DNA of 64,000 bases, taken from NCBI GenBank assembly GCA_017479935.1, contig JAFVBO010000097.1:1-64000 (forward strand), read 5' to 3'. How positions within the stretch are numbered: position 1 is the stretch's first letter; every line of letters begins with the position of its first letter. Below the pieces are notes generated by a model. It did no database searches, was not told the origin of the DNA, and saw only the letters and a list, made by a program, of their open reading frames with translations. Both the position numbers and the translations under genes were made by a program. Origin of the DNA: Lachnospiraceae bacterium. GTDB taxonomy: Bacteria > Bacillota > Clostridia > Lachnospirales > Lachnospiraceae. Shown here in pieces: positions 36,802 to 45,694 of this stretch.

Positions 36802-38148
36802 ATGAAATCAACTTTTTTTAAATTCAACCGTAAACGATCCCTGATCCTGTCTACCGTATGCGTTCTCTTTCTGATGCTTGCATTCGGTGGATGCGCAACA
36901 CAACAAACGAGTGAGCTGTCCACGCCCTCCTCTGGCCTGACATCCGAAACCTACGTTCCAGTCTCGTCTGCTCTGGCATCCGAAGCCCAGGTTTCCACCT
37001 CATCCGATTCCTATGATGCCGACGCCCTGACTGATCCGTCGCATGCAGGGGATGGTATGAATTCGGATATCTTTACGGCCATCATCACCTCTGATCTGCA
37101 CTTTACCTCAAAAGGGGACGGCATTATCTATCCCATGACGGCCCTCACGGTGGAACTGGCGGAGACAATCGCAAACGAGATCATAGACCGGCATCCGGAT
37201 GTCTTCATCATGACCGGCGATAACACAAACAACGGTTTTGCAAACGATGAACAGGCGCTCGCTCAGATTCTGCGACGCATTCATGACGCGGGCATCGAAG
37301 TGATTCTGACAACCGGAAACCACGATATGTACCGCAGCTCCGTAAGTCAGTTCCAGGCGGCCTACGATGGACTCTGTTCGAAAGAGTCGAAAGACGCTGC
37401 CTCTTTAAGCTATTCCCTCACCGTCAAGGGACTGCGCATCCTTGCGATGGACGACAGCAGCCTTACCAAGGGAGATCATGGGGAATTACCAGCCGATACC
37501 CTGATCTGGCTAAAGAGCGAGCTTGAGAAGGCAAAGGCCGAGCAGCTGCCTGTCCTCTTCCTCTCCCACTTCGGTGTGCTTCCCGTAGGCGAGGCGGCCA
37601 CCCTCAGTTCCTATTCCATCCAAAATGCTAAGCTGTATGAAATGCTCCTGAACGCCGATGTGCGTCTGTGCTTTTCCGGGCACCGCCATTCGCAGAATAT
37701 CGAAAACCAGGAGGCCCTGTACCAGGTGGTCAGCGGCATGCCTGCCGCATACCCGCACCTGATGGGTTTTCTCTCCATCGAAGACGGAAACGCCGACTAT
37801 TACGCAGAGCCGATCGATTTTGAGCAGTATGGAGCAAGCGATGCGATCAAAGAGCTGGCTTTCAGCGAAAAAAACAGCCCGGCAAGCTACCGGGCCATGA
37901 TTGAAACCTATGCGGATACCTCCTCCGTGCCGGAAGAAGAGCTGGCAGCCATGGAGGAAGTGTTTCGGCTGTTCATGCAAACCTACGCGTCCGGGACCAT
38001 GGCCCTTCACCAGGAAGAGATCAAAGCCATGCCGGCCTGCGAGCCGCTCATCGAGCTCCTTATGAACAGTAATTATGGAAAGTGGATGAAAACGGTGTTG
38101 GAAACACCCATGCTTCCGGGGAATGAGCTTCATGTGAAGCTGAAATAA
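36802..38148 (+). CDS. Calcineurin-like metallophosphoesterase lipoprotein
   Basis: A 448-residue exported protein. The signal peptide ends at a likely lipobox (LAFGGC, about residues 26-31), followed by a Ser/Thr-rich linker (to about 75). The phosphoesterase metal motifs are TSDLHF (DxH), MTGDNTNN (GDxxxN), TGNHD (GNHD), LSHFG and GHRHSQN (GHxH). The enzyme probably acts on the outer membrane face on a phosphomonoester or diester; the substrate is not evident. It is the only plus-strand gene between lexA and prs and ends at a clear terminator. Confidence 0.9.
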   Translation: MKSTFFKFNRKRSLILSTVCVLFLMLAFGGCATQQTSELSTPSSGLTSETYVPVSSALASEAQVSTSSDSYDADALTDPSHAGDGMNSDIFTAIITSDLHFTSKGDGIIYPMTALTVELAETIANEIIDRHPDVFIMTGDNTNNGFANDEQALAQILRRIHDAGIEVILTTGNHDMYRSSVSQFQAAYDGLCSKESKDAASLSYSLTVKGLRILAMDDSSLTKGDHGELPADTLIWLKSELEKAKAEQLPVLFLSHFGVLPVGEAATLSSYSIQNAKLYEMLLNADVRLCFSGHRHSQNIENQEALYQVVSGMPAAYPHLMGFLSIEDGNADYYAEPIDFEQYGASDAIKELAFSEKNSPASYRAMIETYADTSSVPEEELAAMEEVFRLFMQTYASGTMALHQEEIKAMPACEPLIELLMNSNYGKWMKTVLETPMLPGNELHVKLK

Positions 38149-38228
38149 AAACCCACGAAGATGCTGCAGTAAAAGCCACGTAAAACGTTGTATTCTGCCC
38201 TTTCCGTGATAAAACATATATGTAAAAC

Positions 38229-38264
38229 GAGCAGGTTGGATAGACATCCAGCCTGCTCATTTTA
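38229..38264. terminator. Terminator after the phosphoesterase gene
   Basis: GAGCAGGTTGGAT pairs with ATCCAGCCTGCTC around AGAC (38229-38258) and is followed by ATTTTATATA on the plus strand. On the minus strand GTTTTAC follows, so it also serves the convergent NADAR-like gene. Confidence 0.85.
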
Positions 38265-38271
38265 TATAAGT

Positions 38272-39075
38272 TTATGCAACAATCTGCGCCAGGAAAGCGG
38301 GATCCTGAAGGGCTTTTTCCAACTCATCTTTGCGCCGGAGCGACTTATAGATGGCGGCCGCTCTCGCCAGACAGCTGGTTTCTTTTAACGGGAAAAACCG
38401 GATGTCGGTAAAAATATCGTACTCCATCAGCTGATTCCCGAGAGTGGGCAGCCTTTTCAGGGCCCATAGATACAACCATGTGTAAAATAACGTGCCTGGC
38501 TCTGCGGAGATGTTCTTCTTTTCCCACCGAAATCCTATCACTCGTCCGCACTCCGTTAATCGGGAACTTTTTCGCGCCTCGTAGGGACGTTTTCTTAAGA
38601 CTTCCGGAAACGGACCGCCCCGCTCGCACACACGTGCGGATAGATACAGAACATCGAAGAAAGCGCTGTTTGTTTTTTTCAAGGAGCAGGTCCTTTGGGA
38701 AGCCTTCCGAAAGAGCGCTTCCTGCTCCTCCTCGTTTTTGTCCAAAAGCTTTTTTTCAAAGCTCTTCTTCAGAAAAGTTTTCCGGATCAGCCGTCGTTTC
38801 CTCTTCGGAAACCGTTTCCGCTTTTTGAAGCGTGGGGCCGTATTCACGATCAGCTTCAAGCGAGAGGCACTCAATGCTCGTCCGATCGCTTCGGGAGAAT
38901 CTTTGGTGATCTCCAGCACCCTCGCTTCCGGGAACTGGTCTCTGCAAGCTTTGTGCAGATTGTCAATGCTGCTTTTACGTTGCTCTGCGGTAAGTCCACC
39001 GCAGTAGTCGTATGGGATGATCACTGTTTTAACATACTGCTGGTCATCTGCGAGAAATACAGGTCTTCTTGCCAT
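38272..39075 (-). CDS. DarT1-associated NADAR-like protein (DUF6977 type), orphan
   Basis: A 267-residue protein. MARRPVFL at the start, then QRKSSIDNLHKAC...VLEITKDSPEAIGRALSASRLKL, the SAFFDVLYLSARVCERGGPFPEVL region, REARKSSRL-like RPYEARKSSRL, GTLFYTWLYLWAL and YDIFTDIRFFPLKETSCLARAAAIYKSL all follow the layout that I recall for the antitoxin family accompanying DarT1 toxins, NADAR enzymes that remove ADP-ribose from guanine in DNA. The start at 39075 has AAGGAGG upstream. Odd: a highly basic insert (RFKKRKRFPKRKRRLIRK, about residues 80-100), and no DarT toxin gene beside it. Function here is inferred. Confidence 0.62.
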   Translation of the reverse strand: MARRPVFLADDQQYVKTVIIPYDYCGGLTAEQRKSSIDNLHKACRDQFPEARVLEITKDSPEAIGRALSASRLKLIVNTAPRFKKRKRFPKRKRRLIRKTFLKKSFEKKLLDKNEEEQEALFRKASQRTCSLKKTNSAFFDVLYLSARVCERGGPFPEVLRKRPYEARKSSRLTECGRVIGFRWEKKNISAEPGTLFYTWLYLWALKRLPTLGNQLMEYDIFTDIRFFPLKETSCLARAAAIYKSLRRKDELEKALQDPAFLAQIVA

Positions 39076-39164
39076 GCCATCCTCCTTATCTTTGCGCGTA
39101 CGATCAGTTGCCTGCATAGCTTATCGTATGCGCGCCAAATGGACAATGACGGCATGGTTGAATC

Positions 39165-39250
39165 AAGCAATCGCGACCGGGCCACACCATATGATATCGC
39201 CCCTACGCACAGCTTCGTTGCTTCGCACAGCTAACGCATACACTCTACCT
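39165..39250. repeat. Diverged copy of the TATGATATCGCCC element
   Basis: GCGACCGGGC (about 39170-39180), the right-end core of the 24098 element, is directly followed by TATGATATCGCCC (39190-39202) and CTACGCACAGCTTCG. A further GCGACCGGTGATATG end occurs near 40583-40600, upstream of the lipoprotein gene. The copies thus flank the NlpC/P60-like gene. Confidence 0.65.
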
Positions 39251-39305
39251 GGCTCGCACTGCGCTATCGCTTGTGCTTGCCAGGTTCTCGTAGCATCCCA
39301 CTGTG

Positions 39306-40556
39306 CTATAAAAACAGTATCTCCAATACCTCTTCCGGCGTCATCTTCTGCAGATTCTCCGGGTCCGCTAATCCATCCGCGGTTCCTTCCGTGTTCCAGG
39401 TAAATCTTCCGGCATTCTCGCCCTCAAAGCCAAAATATCTGGCCGGGTCACAGAGATGCGTCTGATATCTTTCGTACCATTCAGGATAGTACTTAGACAT
39501 GTATTCATCTGCCAGTTTATACGCCTCGCAGTTTTTATCCGCGCCGATGGCACTGATCTGCACGCCGCCGCCCGGCTGCCCCGCCCTGCTTAAAGAAGGC
39601 GTGGAGTGAAGAATCACAACGCTTCCGTCTTCGCAGGTACCTAAGGACACCCAGACATGGCCGTTGATGCTCATTACATCCCCGGGCAGCATGGTATATC
39701 CGTTCTTGCCATCCGGCACCTGGATGTCCTGGGTCCATTCGCCCCAGCCTTTTGCCGAAAGCCTTTTGGCAAAGCCGGTGGAACCTCCTACATAGCCGTC
39801 CTTTCCGCTCTCGCTTTCAAAGGTGTTGTAGATCACCCATCCCAGGTAACCGGAGCAGTCCAGACCCGCATAGTAGTACTCATTATACTCACCGTAGGGA
39901 TAATAACTGGTTTTCGGGTCCGCCTTGGCTTCATCTCCATCCTTCTCTTTGAAGGTATAGTTTTCATCCTGGCTGTTGAAGAATTTGACCCAATCCTGCG
40001 ACACGCCAAGCGTTCTGGTCTGAATGGCGGAGCCTTCGTCCTGCCAGTCCCAACCGCCGCCGTAGATATACAGCGTGGTTCCGACCGGTGCCAACGCGGT
40101 TTGCAGGAAGTTCTTCAGCGTTTTTTCACCCGGAACTCCGCTGACCGGCGCTGTGTAATCAATCTCGGCGGAATCCGCTTTCTCGCTTACTTCCATCACC
40201 GTGTCGTTCTCCACGGTTACACGGTAGGAATACCCTTCTTTCAGCTGATTCTGAAGCGGATAATCATAGCTTCCCTCTTCATCTGCTGTTCCGTTCCACA
40301 TCTTGAAAACCTGCTCCGCCCCGTTGATCTCAAAACGATAAGTGAAGTTATTTTTATTATCTCTGTTGGTTTCTTCCGCTCCGTAGTTTTCTACTCCCAG
40401 GTAGACGGCATCAAACTCGGAAACCGTTCCTCCCTCTTCTTTTATATTGCTTTCGGACGTTTCCATCTCTGAGGATCCTTCCCGTATTCCGCATCCTGCC
40501 AGCATGCCAAAGGCACAGAGGATGGCAAGCATGGTGGCTATTTTGGCCTTTTTCAT
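39306..40556 (-). CDS. NlpC/P60-like cysteine hydrolase lipoprotein
   Basis: A 416-residue lipoprotein; lipobox MLAGC (residues 18-22). After a linker and an N-terminal beta domain (about 45-125), a papain-like NlpC/P60-type domain is visible: YYAGLDCSGYLGWVIYNTF carries the catalytic Cys and GDVMSINGHVWVSLGTC the catalytic His. Such enzymes cut peptidoglycan stem peptides. The domain is longer and more diverged than canonical NlpC/P60. The start at 40556 has AAGGAG 6 nt upstream; a 40-codon in-frame extension upstream lacks a signal peptide and ribosome-binding site. Confidence 0.8.
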   Translation of the reverse strand: MKKAKIATMLAILCAFGMLAGCGIREGSSEMETSESNIKEEGGTVSEFDAVYLGVENYGAEETNRDNKNNFTYRFEINGAEQVFKMWNGTADEEGSYDYPLQNQLKEGYSYRVTVENDTVMEVSEKADSAEIDYTAPVSGVPGEKTLKNFLQTALAPVGTTLYIYGGGWDWQDEGSAIQTRTLGVSQDWVKFFNSQDENYTFKEKDGDEAKADPKTSYYPYGEYNEYYYAGLDCSGYLGWVIYNTFESESGKDGYVGGSTGFAKRLSAKGWGEWTQDIQVPDGKNGYTMLPGDVMSINGHVWVSLGTCEDGSVVILHSTPSLSRAGQPGGGVQISAIGADKNCEAYKLADEYMSKYYPEWYERYQTHLCDPARYFGFEGENAGRFTWNTEGTADGLADPENLQKMTPEEVLEILFL

Positions 40557-40685
40557 CGTTAACTCCTTTCGTTTCTTATTGCCCCTACGCATCGCGACCG
40601 GTGATATGTTAAAAACTCCCATACAACGCCTGACGCACTGCATGGGAGCAAAATAAATCGTTGAAGCAGTATACAATTTTGCTAC

Positions 40686-41702
40686 TTAGTTAAATCCGTA
40701 AACCTTCTGCGCAATGCGGTAAACCGCCACCGCGAGCTTACGGCCTACGCTGCCAGGCAGGTTTACGCCTCTGCCAAGGAAACCGCCACGGATACTCTTG
40801 TACAGTGCGGCATCCGCGTTCTTTAAGTAATCCCACAGCTCGTCCTTCTTTTGAAGGGCGTCCTTCGTGCCAATACGGATCAGAAGGATGGAGGAAATAG
40901 CGCAGATGATATCCAGATAATTGCGCATATACTCCCATACCTTGGGATTCTCAATCTTCTTTCCGGCCATCGTGTCGATCATGAGGCGATTGACACGAAG
41001 CTGCTGATCGATCCGCTTCATCATGACACCCTCCTGTACGGACTGATCCTCCCGGCCGATGAAGTAATGATAAAAATCCACGTCGATGTAATACAGCTTC
41101 TTCACGAACGGCAGCGGCTGGAAGACAAAGATGTTGTCCACATAGAACGTGTGCTTCGGAAGCACCATGCCGCTGGCCTTCAGCATTTCGGTGCGGTAGA
41201 TCACGGAGTGCATCAGGATGTAAGTGCCGGTGGGCATCTTATTCGCTTCCTCCCAGGTGAACATTCTGTCCACGGGAAGGTACTTCCGGTACTCCATGAC
41301 CTTTTTATGGGTCACACCCTGCTTGTCATAGATAAAGTTGCTGATGATCATGTCGGGCATATCGCCTGTGGCGGCGAACTGCTCCAACTTGGAAAGGATG
41401 GTGGCATACGCTTCCGCGCCTACCCAGTCATCGCTGTCCACAACCTTATAGAAAAGGCCCGTAGCATTGCGAAGGCCAGCGTTCACGGCTTCGCCGTGGC
41501 CGCCATTTTCCTGATGTATGGCCCGAACGATGCCCGGGTACTTGGCCTCTAAGGCGTCCGCAATCTGCGCCGTATTGTCCTTGGAGCCGTCATCAATGAT
41601 CAGAATTTCTACCTTGTCTCCACCCGGCACCAGGGATTCGACGCAGTGCTCCAAATAGTCCTGCGAATTGTAGCTGGGAATACCTACGGATAAAAGCTTC
41701 AT
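40686..41702 (-). CDS. Family 2 glycosyltransferase
   Basis: A 338-residue GT-A enzyme. LLSVGIPSYNSQDYLEHCVESL and IEILIIDDGSKDNTAQ-like VEILIIDDGSKDNT bind the nucleotide sugar, VVDSDDW is the metal-binding DxD and the central FYVDNIFVFQPLPFV region the acceptor side. There is no transmembrane segment, so it is a cytoplasmic transferase, probably for surface polysaccharide or teichoic acid. The start at 41702 follows AGAGAGG. Single gene with its own promoter. Confidence 0.88.
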   Translation of the reverse strand: MKLLSVGIPSYNSQDYLEHCVESLVPGGDKVEILIIDDGSKDNTAQIADALEAKYPGIVRAIHQENGGHGEAVNAGLRNATGLFYKVVDSDDWVGAEAYATILSKLEQFAATGDMPDMIISNFIYDKQGVTHKKVMEYRKYLPVDRMFTWEEANKMPTGTYILMHSVIYRTEMLKASGMVLPKHTFYVDNIFVFQPLPFVKKLYYIDVDFYHYFIGREDQSVQEGVMMKRIDQQLRVNRLMIDTMAGKKIENPKVWEYMRNYLDIICAISSILLIRIGTKDALQKKDELWDYLKNADAALYKSIRGGFLGRGVNLPGSVGRKLAVAVYRIAQKVYGFN

Positions 41703-41782
41703 ATAGGAACCTCTCTTTTTGAATCGATTTTCGGCGTATACCACGCCACACAGAGTTTCTGCGTTTAGAAAATACTTTTTTC

Positions 41783-41810
41783 ATTATACTTCATTCCTGG
41801 CTTTTTTCAA
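41783..41810 (-). promoter_or_regulatory. Promoter of the glycosyltransferase gene
   Basis: On the minus strand TTGAAA (41805-41810), 16 bp and TATAAT (41783-41788), about 80 bp upstream of the start. Confidence 0.7.
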
Positions 41811-41877
41811 CCGAAAAGCGAGAAGCTTCCAGTAAACTTAAGAAAAGAGACATGCACGCATATCCATTCATGAAAAG

Positions 41878-41951
41878 AGGGCGTCAAGAAAGACGAACGG
41901 CAAAGCTTATATCCATGCCAATCAGCCAATCTTGACGCCCTTTCAAAAACT
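41878..41951 (-). terminator. Long-loop terminator of the his operon
   Basis: Read on the minus strand, AGGGCGTCAAG (41931-41941) pairs perfectly with CTTGACGCCCT (41878-41888) over a 42-nt loop and is followed by CTTTTC. It lies 30 bp after hisIE. The long loop makes it less certain. Confidence 0.6.
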
Positions 41952-41969
41952 TCAGGCAGCTTCTTATCG

Positions 41970-43073
41970 TCAATGTCTGTTTGCGAGCTCCCGGGTGAGA
42001 TCCGTCCAGGAGATCTTTTTCTCAGCCATCAGCACCATCATGTGGTACAGAAAATCGGACATCTCATACACCGTCTCCTGCGGATCCGGGTTCTTGGCGG
42101 CGATCACAATCTCAGTGGCCTCTTCCCCGCACTTCTTCAGGATCTTGTCGATGCCCTTGTCGAACAGGTAGTTGGTATAACTGCCTTCCTTGGGATTTAC
42201 CTTCCGGTCACAGATCGTATCATAAACTTCTTCCAGCACGGTGAGCGGATTCACGTGCTCCTCCCCACGGCTTGCCAGCGTCCGATAAAAGCAGGACCGG
42301 TTTCCGGTGTGACAGGCAGCGCCCACCTGGCGCACCTTCGCCAGGATTGTGTCCTCGTCGCAGTCGATGCGCAGCTCCTTGACGTACTGGAAATGTCCGG
42401 AGGTCTCGCCTTTTACCCATAAAGACTGACGATTCCGGCTAAAATAGGTCATCTTTCCGGTCGCGATGGTCTGATTGAACGCTTCCTCATTCATGTAGGC
42501 CAGCATCAGAACCTCGCCGGTTTTATAGTCCTGGACGATCGCCGGGATCAGACCGTTCTTGTCTGGGTGCAGCTGATCAAAGCTCATGGCGGAGGTAAAG
42601 CGGCGAACCGTTTTGCCCTCTTCCTCGGCCTGCTTTTTTAACGCATAGAAATCCGGGGTGGAATCCAGTGCATCCTGTACCACAGGACTTTCCCCCTCGT
42701 TCACGGCAAACACGCCTTCCTTCATCAGGACGCATTTTTCCTTGCCAAAGCGGGAGCAGGCCTCCGGATATACGATCATGTCGCCGGAAACATCCTCCCG
42801 AAACAGAACACTTGCCGCCCCGGTATAGAGGTATTTCTTAACATCCTCCAAGCGATGAATGCAACCGTACACGCAGACGGGTAAATCCGCCGCCAGACAG
42901 ATCTGTCTGATCTGTTCGATGGCTGCTTCATGCGAAGCCGTACTGCTCTCGTTCATCGCAACCAAAAGAGCATCCGCCCCGGCATCTTCGCAGGCGATGG
43001 CCTTCTGCACGATCTCGTCCGTACTAAAGTCTGCCGGCAGAGACAGTTTTGCATAAAAAATTGTTTCGCTCAT
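41970..43073 (-). CDS. hisIE: HisIE with N-terminal HisF/HisA-like half-barrel segment
   Basis: A 367-residue histidine-biosynthesis enzyme. The PR-AMP cyclohydrolase (HisI) domain spans about 170-268: [37 protein letters not shown], and the zinc Cys/Asp set in [28 protein letters not shown]. The PR-ATP pyrophosphatase (HisE) domain spans about 280-365: [31 protein letters not shown]. Residues 1-150 resemble half of a HisF/HisA TIM barrel ([20 protein letters not shown]...[28 protein letters not shown]) without the catalytic first-strand Asp, so it is probably structural. Standard HisIE is about 200 residues. Downstream of hisG by 13 bp. Confidence 0.9.
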   Translation of the reverse strand: MSETIFYAKLSLPADFSTDEIVQKAIACEDAGADALLVAMNESSTASHEAAIEQIRQICLAADLPVCVYGCIHRLEDVKKYLYTGAASVLFREDVSGDMIVYPEACSRFGKEKCVLMKEGVFAVNEGESPVVQDALDSTPDFYALKKQAEEEGKTVRRFTSAMSFDQLHPDKNGLIPAIVQDYKTGEVLMLAYMNEEAFNQTIATGKMTYFSRNRQSLWVKGETSGHFQYVKELRIDCDEDTILAKVRQVGAACHTGNRSCFYRTLASRGEEHVNPLTVLEEVYDTICDRKVNPKEGSYTNYLFDKGIDKILKKCGEEATEIVIAAKNPDPQETVYEMSDFLYHMMVLMAEKKISWTDLTRELANRH

Positions 43074-43086
43074 AAATAAACCTCGT

Positions 43087-43737
43087 TTACGCGTTTTCTT
43101 TTCGAATCAGTTCCCGCATCTGCTCGATCAGCCGGCGGATCCGCTCGTTTTCCATCTTCATGCTCACCTGGTTGACCACCATGCGCGCGGAGAGCGGGCA
43201 AACCTCTTCTAAGACCACCAATCCGTTTTCCCGCAAGGTTGAGCCGGTTTCGACGATATCGACGATCACCTCGGAGAGTCCTACGATCGGCGCCAATTCA
43301 ACTGATCCATTTAATTTGATTATTTCAACTGTCTGATGTTTGACATTGTAGAAATAGTCGCGCGCAATCGCCGGATATTTGGAAGCCACGCGGATCAGCT
43401 CATGATTCTGCAGCTTTTCCCGGGCACTTTCAGGCCCGCAGACACACATGCGGCACTTTCCAAAGCCGAGGTCTAACACCTCGTACAGGTTCCGGCCCTC
43501 TTCTAAGATGGTGTCCTTGCCGACAAAGCCAATGTCTGCTGCCCCGTATTCCACGTAGGTAGGCACGTCCGTTGCCTTGGCAAGGAAGAAACGGAGTTTC
43601 AGCTCTTCGTTGGTAAAAATCAGCTTGCGGGTCTTTTCATCCTTCATCTCCTCACAGAAAATGCCGATCTTCTCCAGCATCTCCATGGTCTGCTTCGCAA
43701 GCCGCCCCTTGGCGAGGGCAATCGTCAGATATCTCAT
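43087..43737 (-). CDS. hisG: ATP phosphoribosyltransferase, short catalytic form
   Basis: A 216-residue HisG(S), the first enzyme of histidine synthesis. Motifs: [34 protein letters not shown], and PRPP site [16 protein letters not shown]. It lacks the C-terminal ACT-like regulatory domain of the long form and so needs HisZ, whose gene lies directly upstream with a 4-bp overlap (ATGA). Confidence 0.96.
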   Translation of the reverse strand: MRYLTIALAKGRLAKQTMEMLEKIGIFCEEMKDEKTRKLIFTNEELKLRFFLAKATDVPTYVEYGAADIGFVGKDTILEEGRNLYEVLDLGFGKCRMCVCGPESAREKLQNHELIRVASKYPAIARDYFYNVKHQTVEIIKLNGSVELAPIVGLSEVIVDIVETGSTLRENGLVVLEEVCPLSARMVVNQVSMKMENERIRRLIEQMRELIRKENA

Positions 43738-44948
43738 AATGTCATCCTTTCCGGTTTCTCCCCGCTGCAGTAGAACACATCCGCTTCCGGATTCTGCCTC
43801 TTCTTGGCTTTGGCCCGCTCTATAAGCGTTTCCTCAGAACCCGGCTCAAAGAACAGGCGAAGCGCCAGATTCTGCGCCCGCATTTCCCGGGAAAACGCTA
43901 ACGCGGCCTTCCGACCGGTTTCATTGTAATACAAAAATTCCCGGCATAACGGCGCATAGACAAACAGGTGCTGCCGGGACTGCGCCAGCATCAACTGATC
44001 GATGGAAATGGCAAAACCCACGGCCGGCGCCTTTCGGCCAAACTGCTGCATCAGCTTATCATAGCGTCCGCCACCGCCAAGCGCCTCGCCGCTTCCATAG
44101 GTAAAGACGCGGAAAATGATGCCCGTGTAATACTGGTATTTTCCGAGCATTCCCAGATCGAAGGAAATATAGTTTTCCACCCCGTACAGGCGGCACAGCT
44201 CGTATAGATCGCGCAGACGCCGGATCGCGGCCCGACACCTCGGATGATCCGTTAAAGCCTCCGCCTCCGACAGGATATCGATGTTCCCGAACAGATGCGG
44301 CAGGGCCAGAAACGCGTTGGTCAGCTCTTCCGACAGGTTCTGCTCGTTCAGGAAATCCTCCACGGAAAAGAAATTCTTCGCCTCCACACGCTTGCGTAGC
44401 TCCTCCTCCGTTTCCGGAGAAAGGCCTGCGGCTTCCACCAGGCCATTGAAGAACTCCACCTGGCCCACGTCCACCTGGAATTCCTTCAGACCGCAGCCTA
44501 CCAGCGCTTCCACAACCATGGCCAGGATTTCCGCATCCGCGTCACAGCTTCCGTCGCCGATCAGCTCGGCGCCAGCCTGGGTGATTTCCTTCAAGCGCCC
44601 CTGATACCGGGAATTGTTCACGAAAGTGTTCCCAATGTAGCAGAACTTGGCCGGAAGATCTTCCTCCCGCACATACTTCGCGGCGGACCGGGCGATGGAC
44701 GGCGTCATATCCGGGCGAAGCACCAAGGTGTTGCCCTCCCGGTCAAAGAATTTGAACATGTCCCGGCTGGCAACGCTGCCGCGCTCCTGATTAAAAATAT
44801 CAAAAAATTCAAAGGAAGGCGTTTGCAGGCCTTCATATCCGAAGCGCGTAAATGCACTTTCCATCCGCCGTTCAATCTCGCGCTTTTCCGCGTACTCCCG
44901 GCTGTAAATATCCCGGACTCCTTCCGGGGTGTGAAGCAGATCTTTCAT
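43734..44948 (-). CDS. hisZ: ATP phosphoribosyltransferase regulatory subunit HisZ
   Basis: A 404-residue histidyl-tRNA-synthetase paralogue that regulates HisG(S). Class II synthetase-like motifs are [27 protein letters not shown] and [27 protein letters not shown]. The C-terminal anticodon-binding domain is reduced or absent, as expected for HisZ. The start at 44948 has AGGAGA upstream. First gene of hisZ-hisG-hisIE; hisD, hisB, hisC, hisH, hisA and hisF are not in this locus. Confidence 0.93.
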   Translation of the reverse strand: MKDLLHTPEGVRDIYSREYAEKREIERRMESAFTRFGYEGLQTPSFEFFDIFNQERGSVASRDMFKFFDREGNTLVLRPDMTPSIARSAAKYVREEDLPAKFCYIGNTFVNNSRYQGRLKEITQAGAELIGDGSCDADAEILAMVVEALVGCGLKEFQVDVGQVEFFNGLVEAAGLSPETEEELRKRVEAKNFFSVEDFLNEQNLSEELTNAFLALPHLFGNIDILSEAEALTDHPRCRAAIRRLRDLYELCRLYGVENYISFDLGMLGKYQYYTGIIFRVFTYGSGEALGGGGRYDKLMQQFGRKAPAVGFAISIDQLMLAQSRQHLFVYAPLCREFLYYNETGRKAALAFSREMRAQNLALRLFFEPGSEETLIERAKAKKRQNPEADVFYCSGEKPERMTL

Positions 44949-45023
44949 GGTCGTTCTCCTGGTGGCGCGCACGGCTTTGGGGGAAGCGTGGCGCGATTTG
45001 CCGTATTTTCGGCGTTATATTGG

Positions 45024-45152
45024 CACTTTGTTTTCTTTGGCGCTGGATTTTCTATGGCGCTTTGTTTTCTTCGGTGCTGGATTTTCTATGGTGCTTTGTT
45101 TTCTTCGGTGCTGGATTTTCTTTGGTGTTTCAATCTCTTCGGCGCTTTACTG
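45024..45152. repeat. 34-bp tandem repeat in the his operon leader
   Basis: Three near-identical 34-bp units (starting CTTTGTTTTCTTYGGYGCTG-like) begin at 45024, 45058 and 45092, followed by a decayed fourth to about 45152. They lie between the predicted his promoter (45175-45203) and hisZ, so they would be transcribed as about 220 nt of leader. No T-box or leader-peptide histidine run was found. Confidence 0.85.
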
Positions 45153-45174
45153 TGATAATGTGGTAGCACGGTGA

Positions 45175-45203
45175 ATTATATGTTACCTGGGCGGATTTGT
45201 CAA
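45175..45203 (-). promoter_or_regulatory. Consensus promoter of the his operon
   Basis: On the minus strand TTGACA (45198-45203), 17 bp and TATAAT (45175-45180), a perfect consensus. The predicted start is near 45168, leaving a leader of about 220 nt with the 34-bp tandem repeats. Confidence 0.87.
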
Positions 45204-45220
45204 CTGAAACTTTCCGCATA

Positions 45221-45575
45221 GCGTAGGCAAAGCTTGTTATTGTTGTTTTGCCTACGCTTTCGCAGGCCTCTCAATAGGTATCTGGCGTAGGCAAAGCTTG
45301 TTAGAGTTGTTTTGCCTACGCTTCCGTTGGCCCCTAAAGAGCTTCATGCATGGGAAATTTGCCATTTAGTGCCAATCCCCATGCATATTTGAAGTTTCCA
45401 AAAGCTAGCTTGCATGGGAAACAGGCCGTTTAGTGTCAATCCCCATGCAATTTAGAATCTTCCGGCTGCTAAATTGCATGGGGAACAAGCCCTTTGATGC
45501 CAATCCCCATGCAAATAAAAATCTTCCAGCTGCTATCTTGCATGGGAAACTAGCCTTTAGTGCCAATCCCCATGC
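45221..45575. repeat. Array of six 37-nt hairpins with 64-bp period
   Basis: Six palindromic units: 45221-45257, 45285-45321 (type R, GCGTAGGCAAA...TTTGCCTACGC) and 45348-45384, 45412-45448, 45476-45512, 45540-45575 (type H, GCATGGG...CCCATGC). Linkers are 26-27 bp and, within type H, clearly related (ATCTTCCGGCTGCTAAATT, ATCTTCCAGCTGCTATCTT), so the whole 64-bp block is tandemly repeated. The two types share GCRTRGG/CCYAYGC arms with paired changes. It lies between recU and the his promoter. No ORF and no cas gene. Confidence 0.92.
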
Positions 45576-45613
45576 ATTTAAGCAGCTTCCAGAGACTTGC
45601 CCATAGTATGGGA

Positions 45614-45645
45614 ATACTAACTCTGCCCCCTGATTCTTTTTGACT
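45614..45645. repeat. Remnant end of the foldback element family
   Basis: TAACTCTGCCCCCTG then CTTTTTGACTCAACACCTTA resembles the right ends of the elements at 53111-53145 and 60823-60839. Only this end is recognisable. It adjoins the 3' side of recU. Confidence 0.6.
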
Positions 45646-45694
45646 CAACACCTTACCGTGTAGCAATGACATACCAGTTCATTGCTCGGCGGTT

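Noticed and set aside
44949..45168. T-box leader upstream of hisZ
   Set aside because: No AGGGTGGNACCGCG-type motif on the minus strand and no terminator/antiterminator pair; the space is filled by tandem repeats.
45221..45575. CRISPR array
   Set aside because: Repeat and spacer sizes (37 and 27 bp) look right, but the linkers are related to each other, repeats are of two types, and there are no cas genes.
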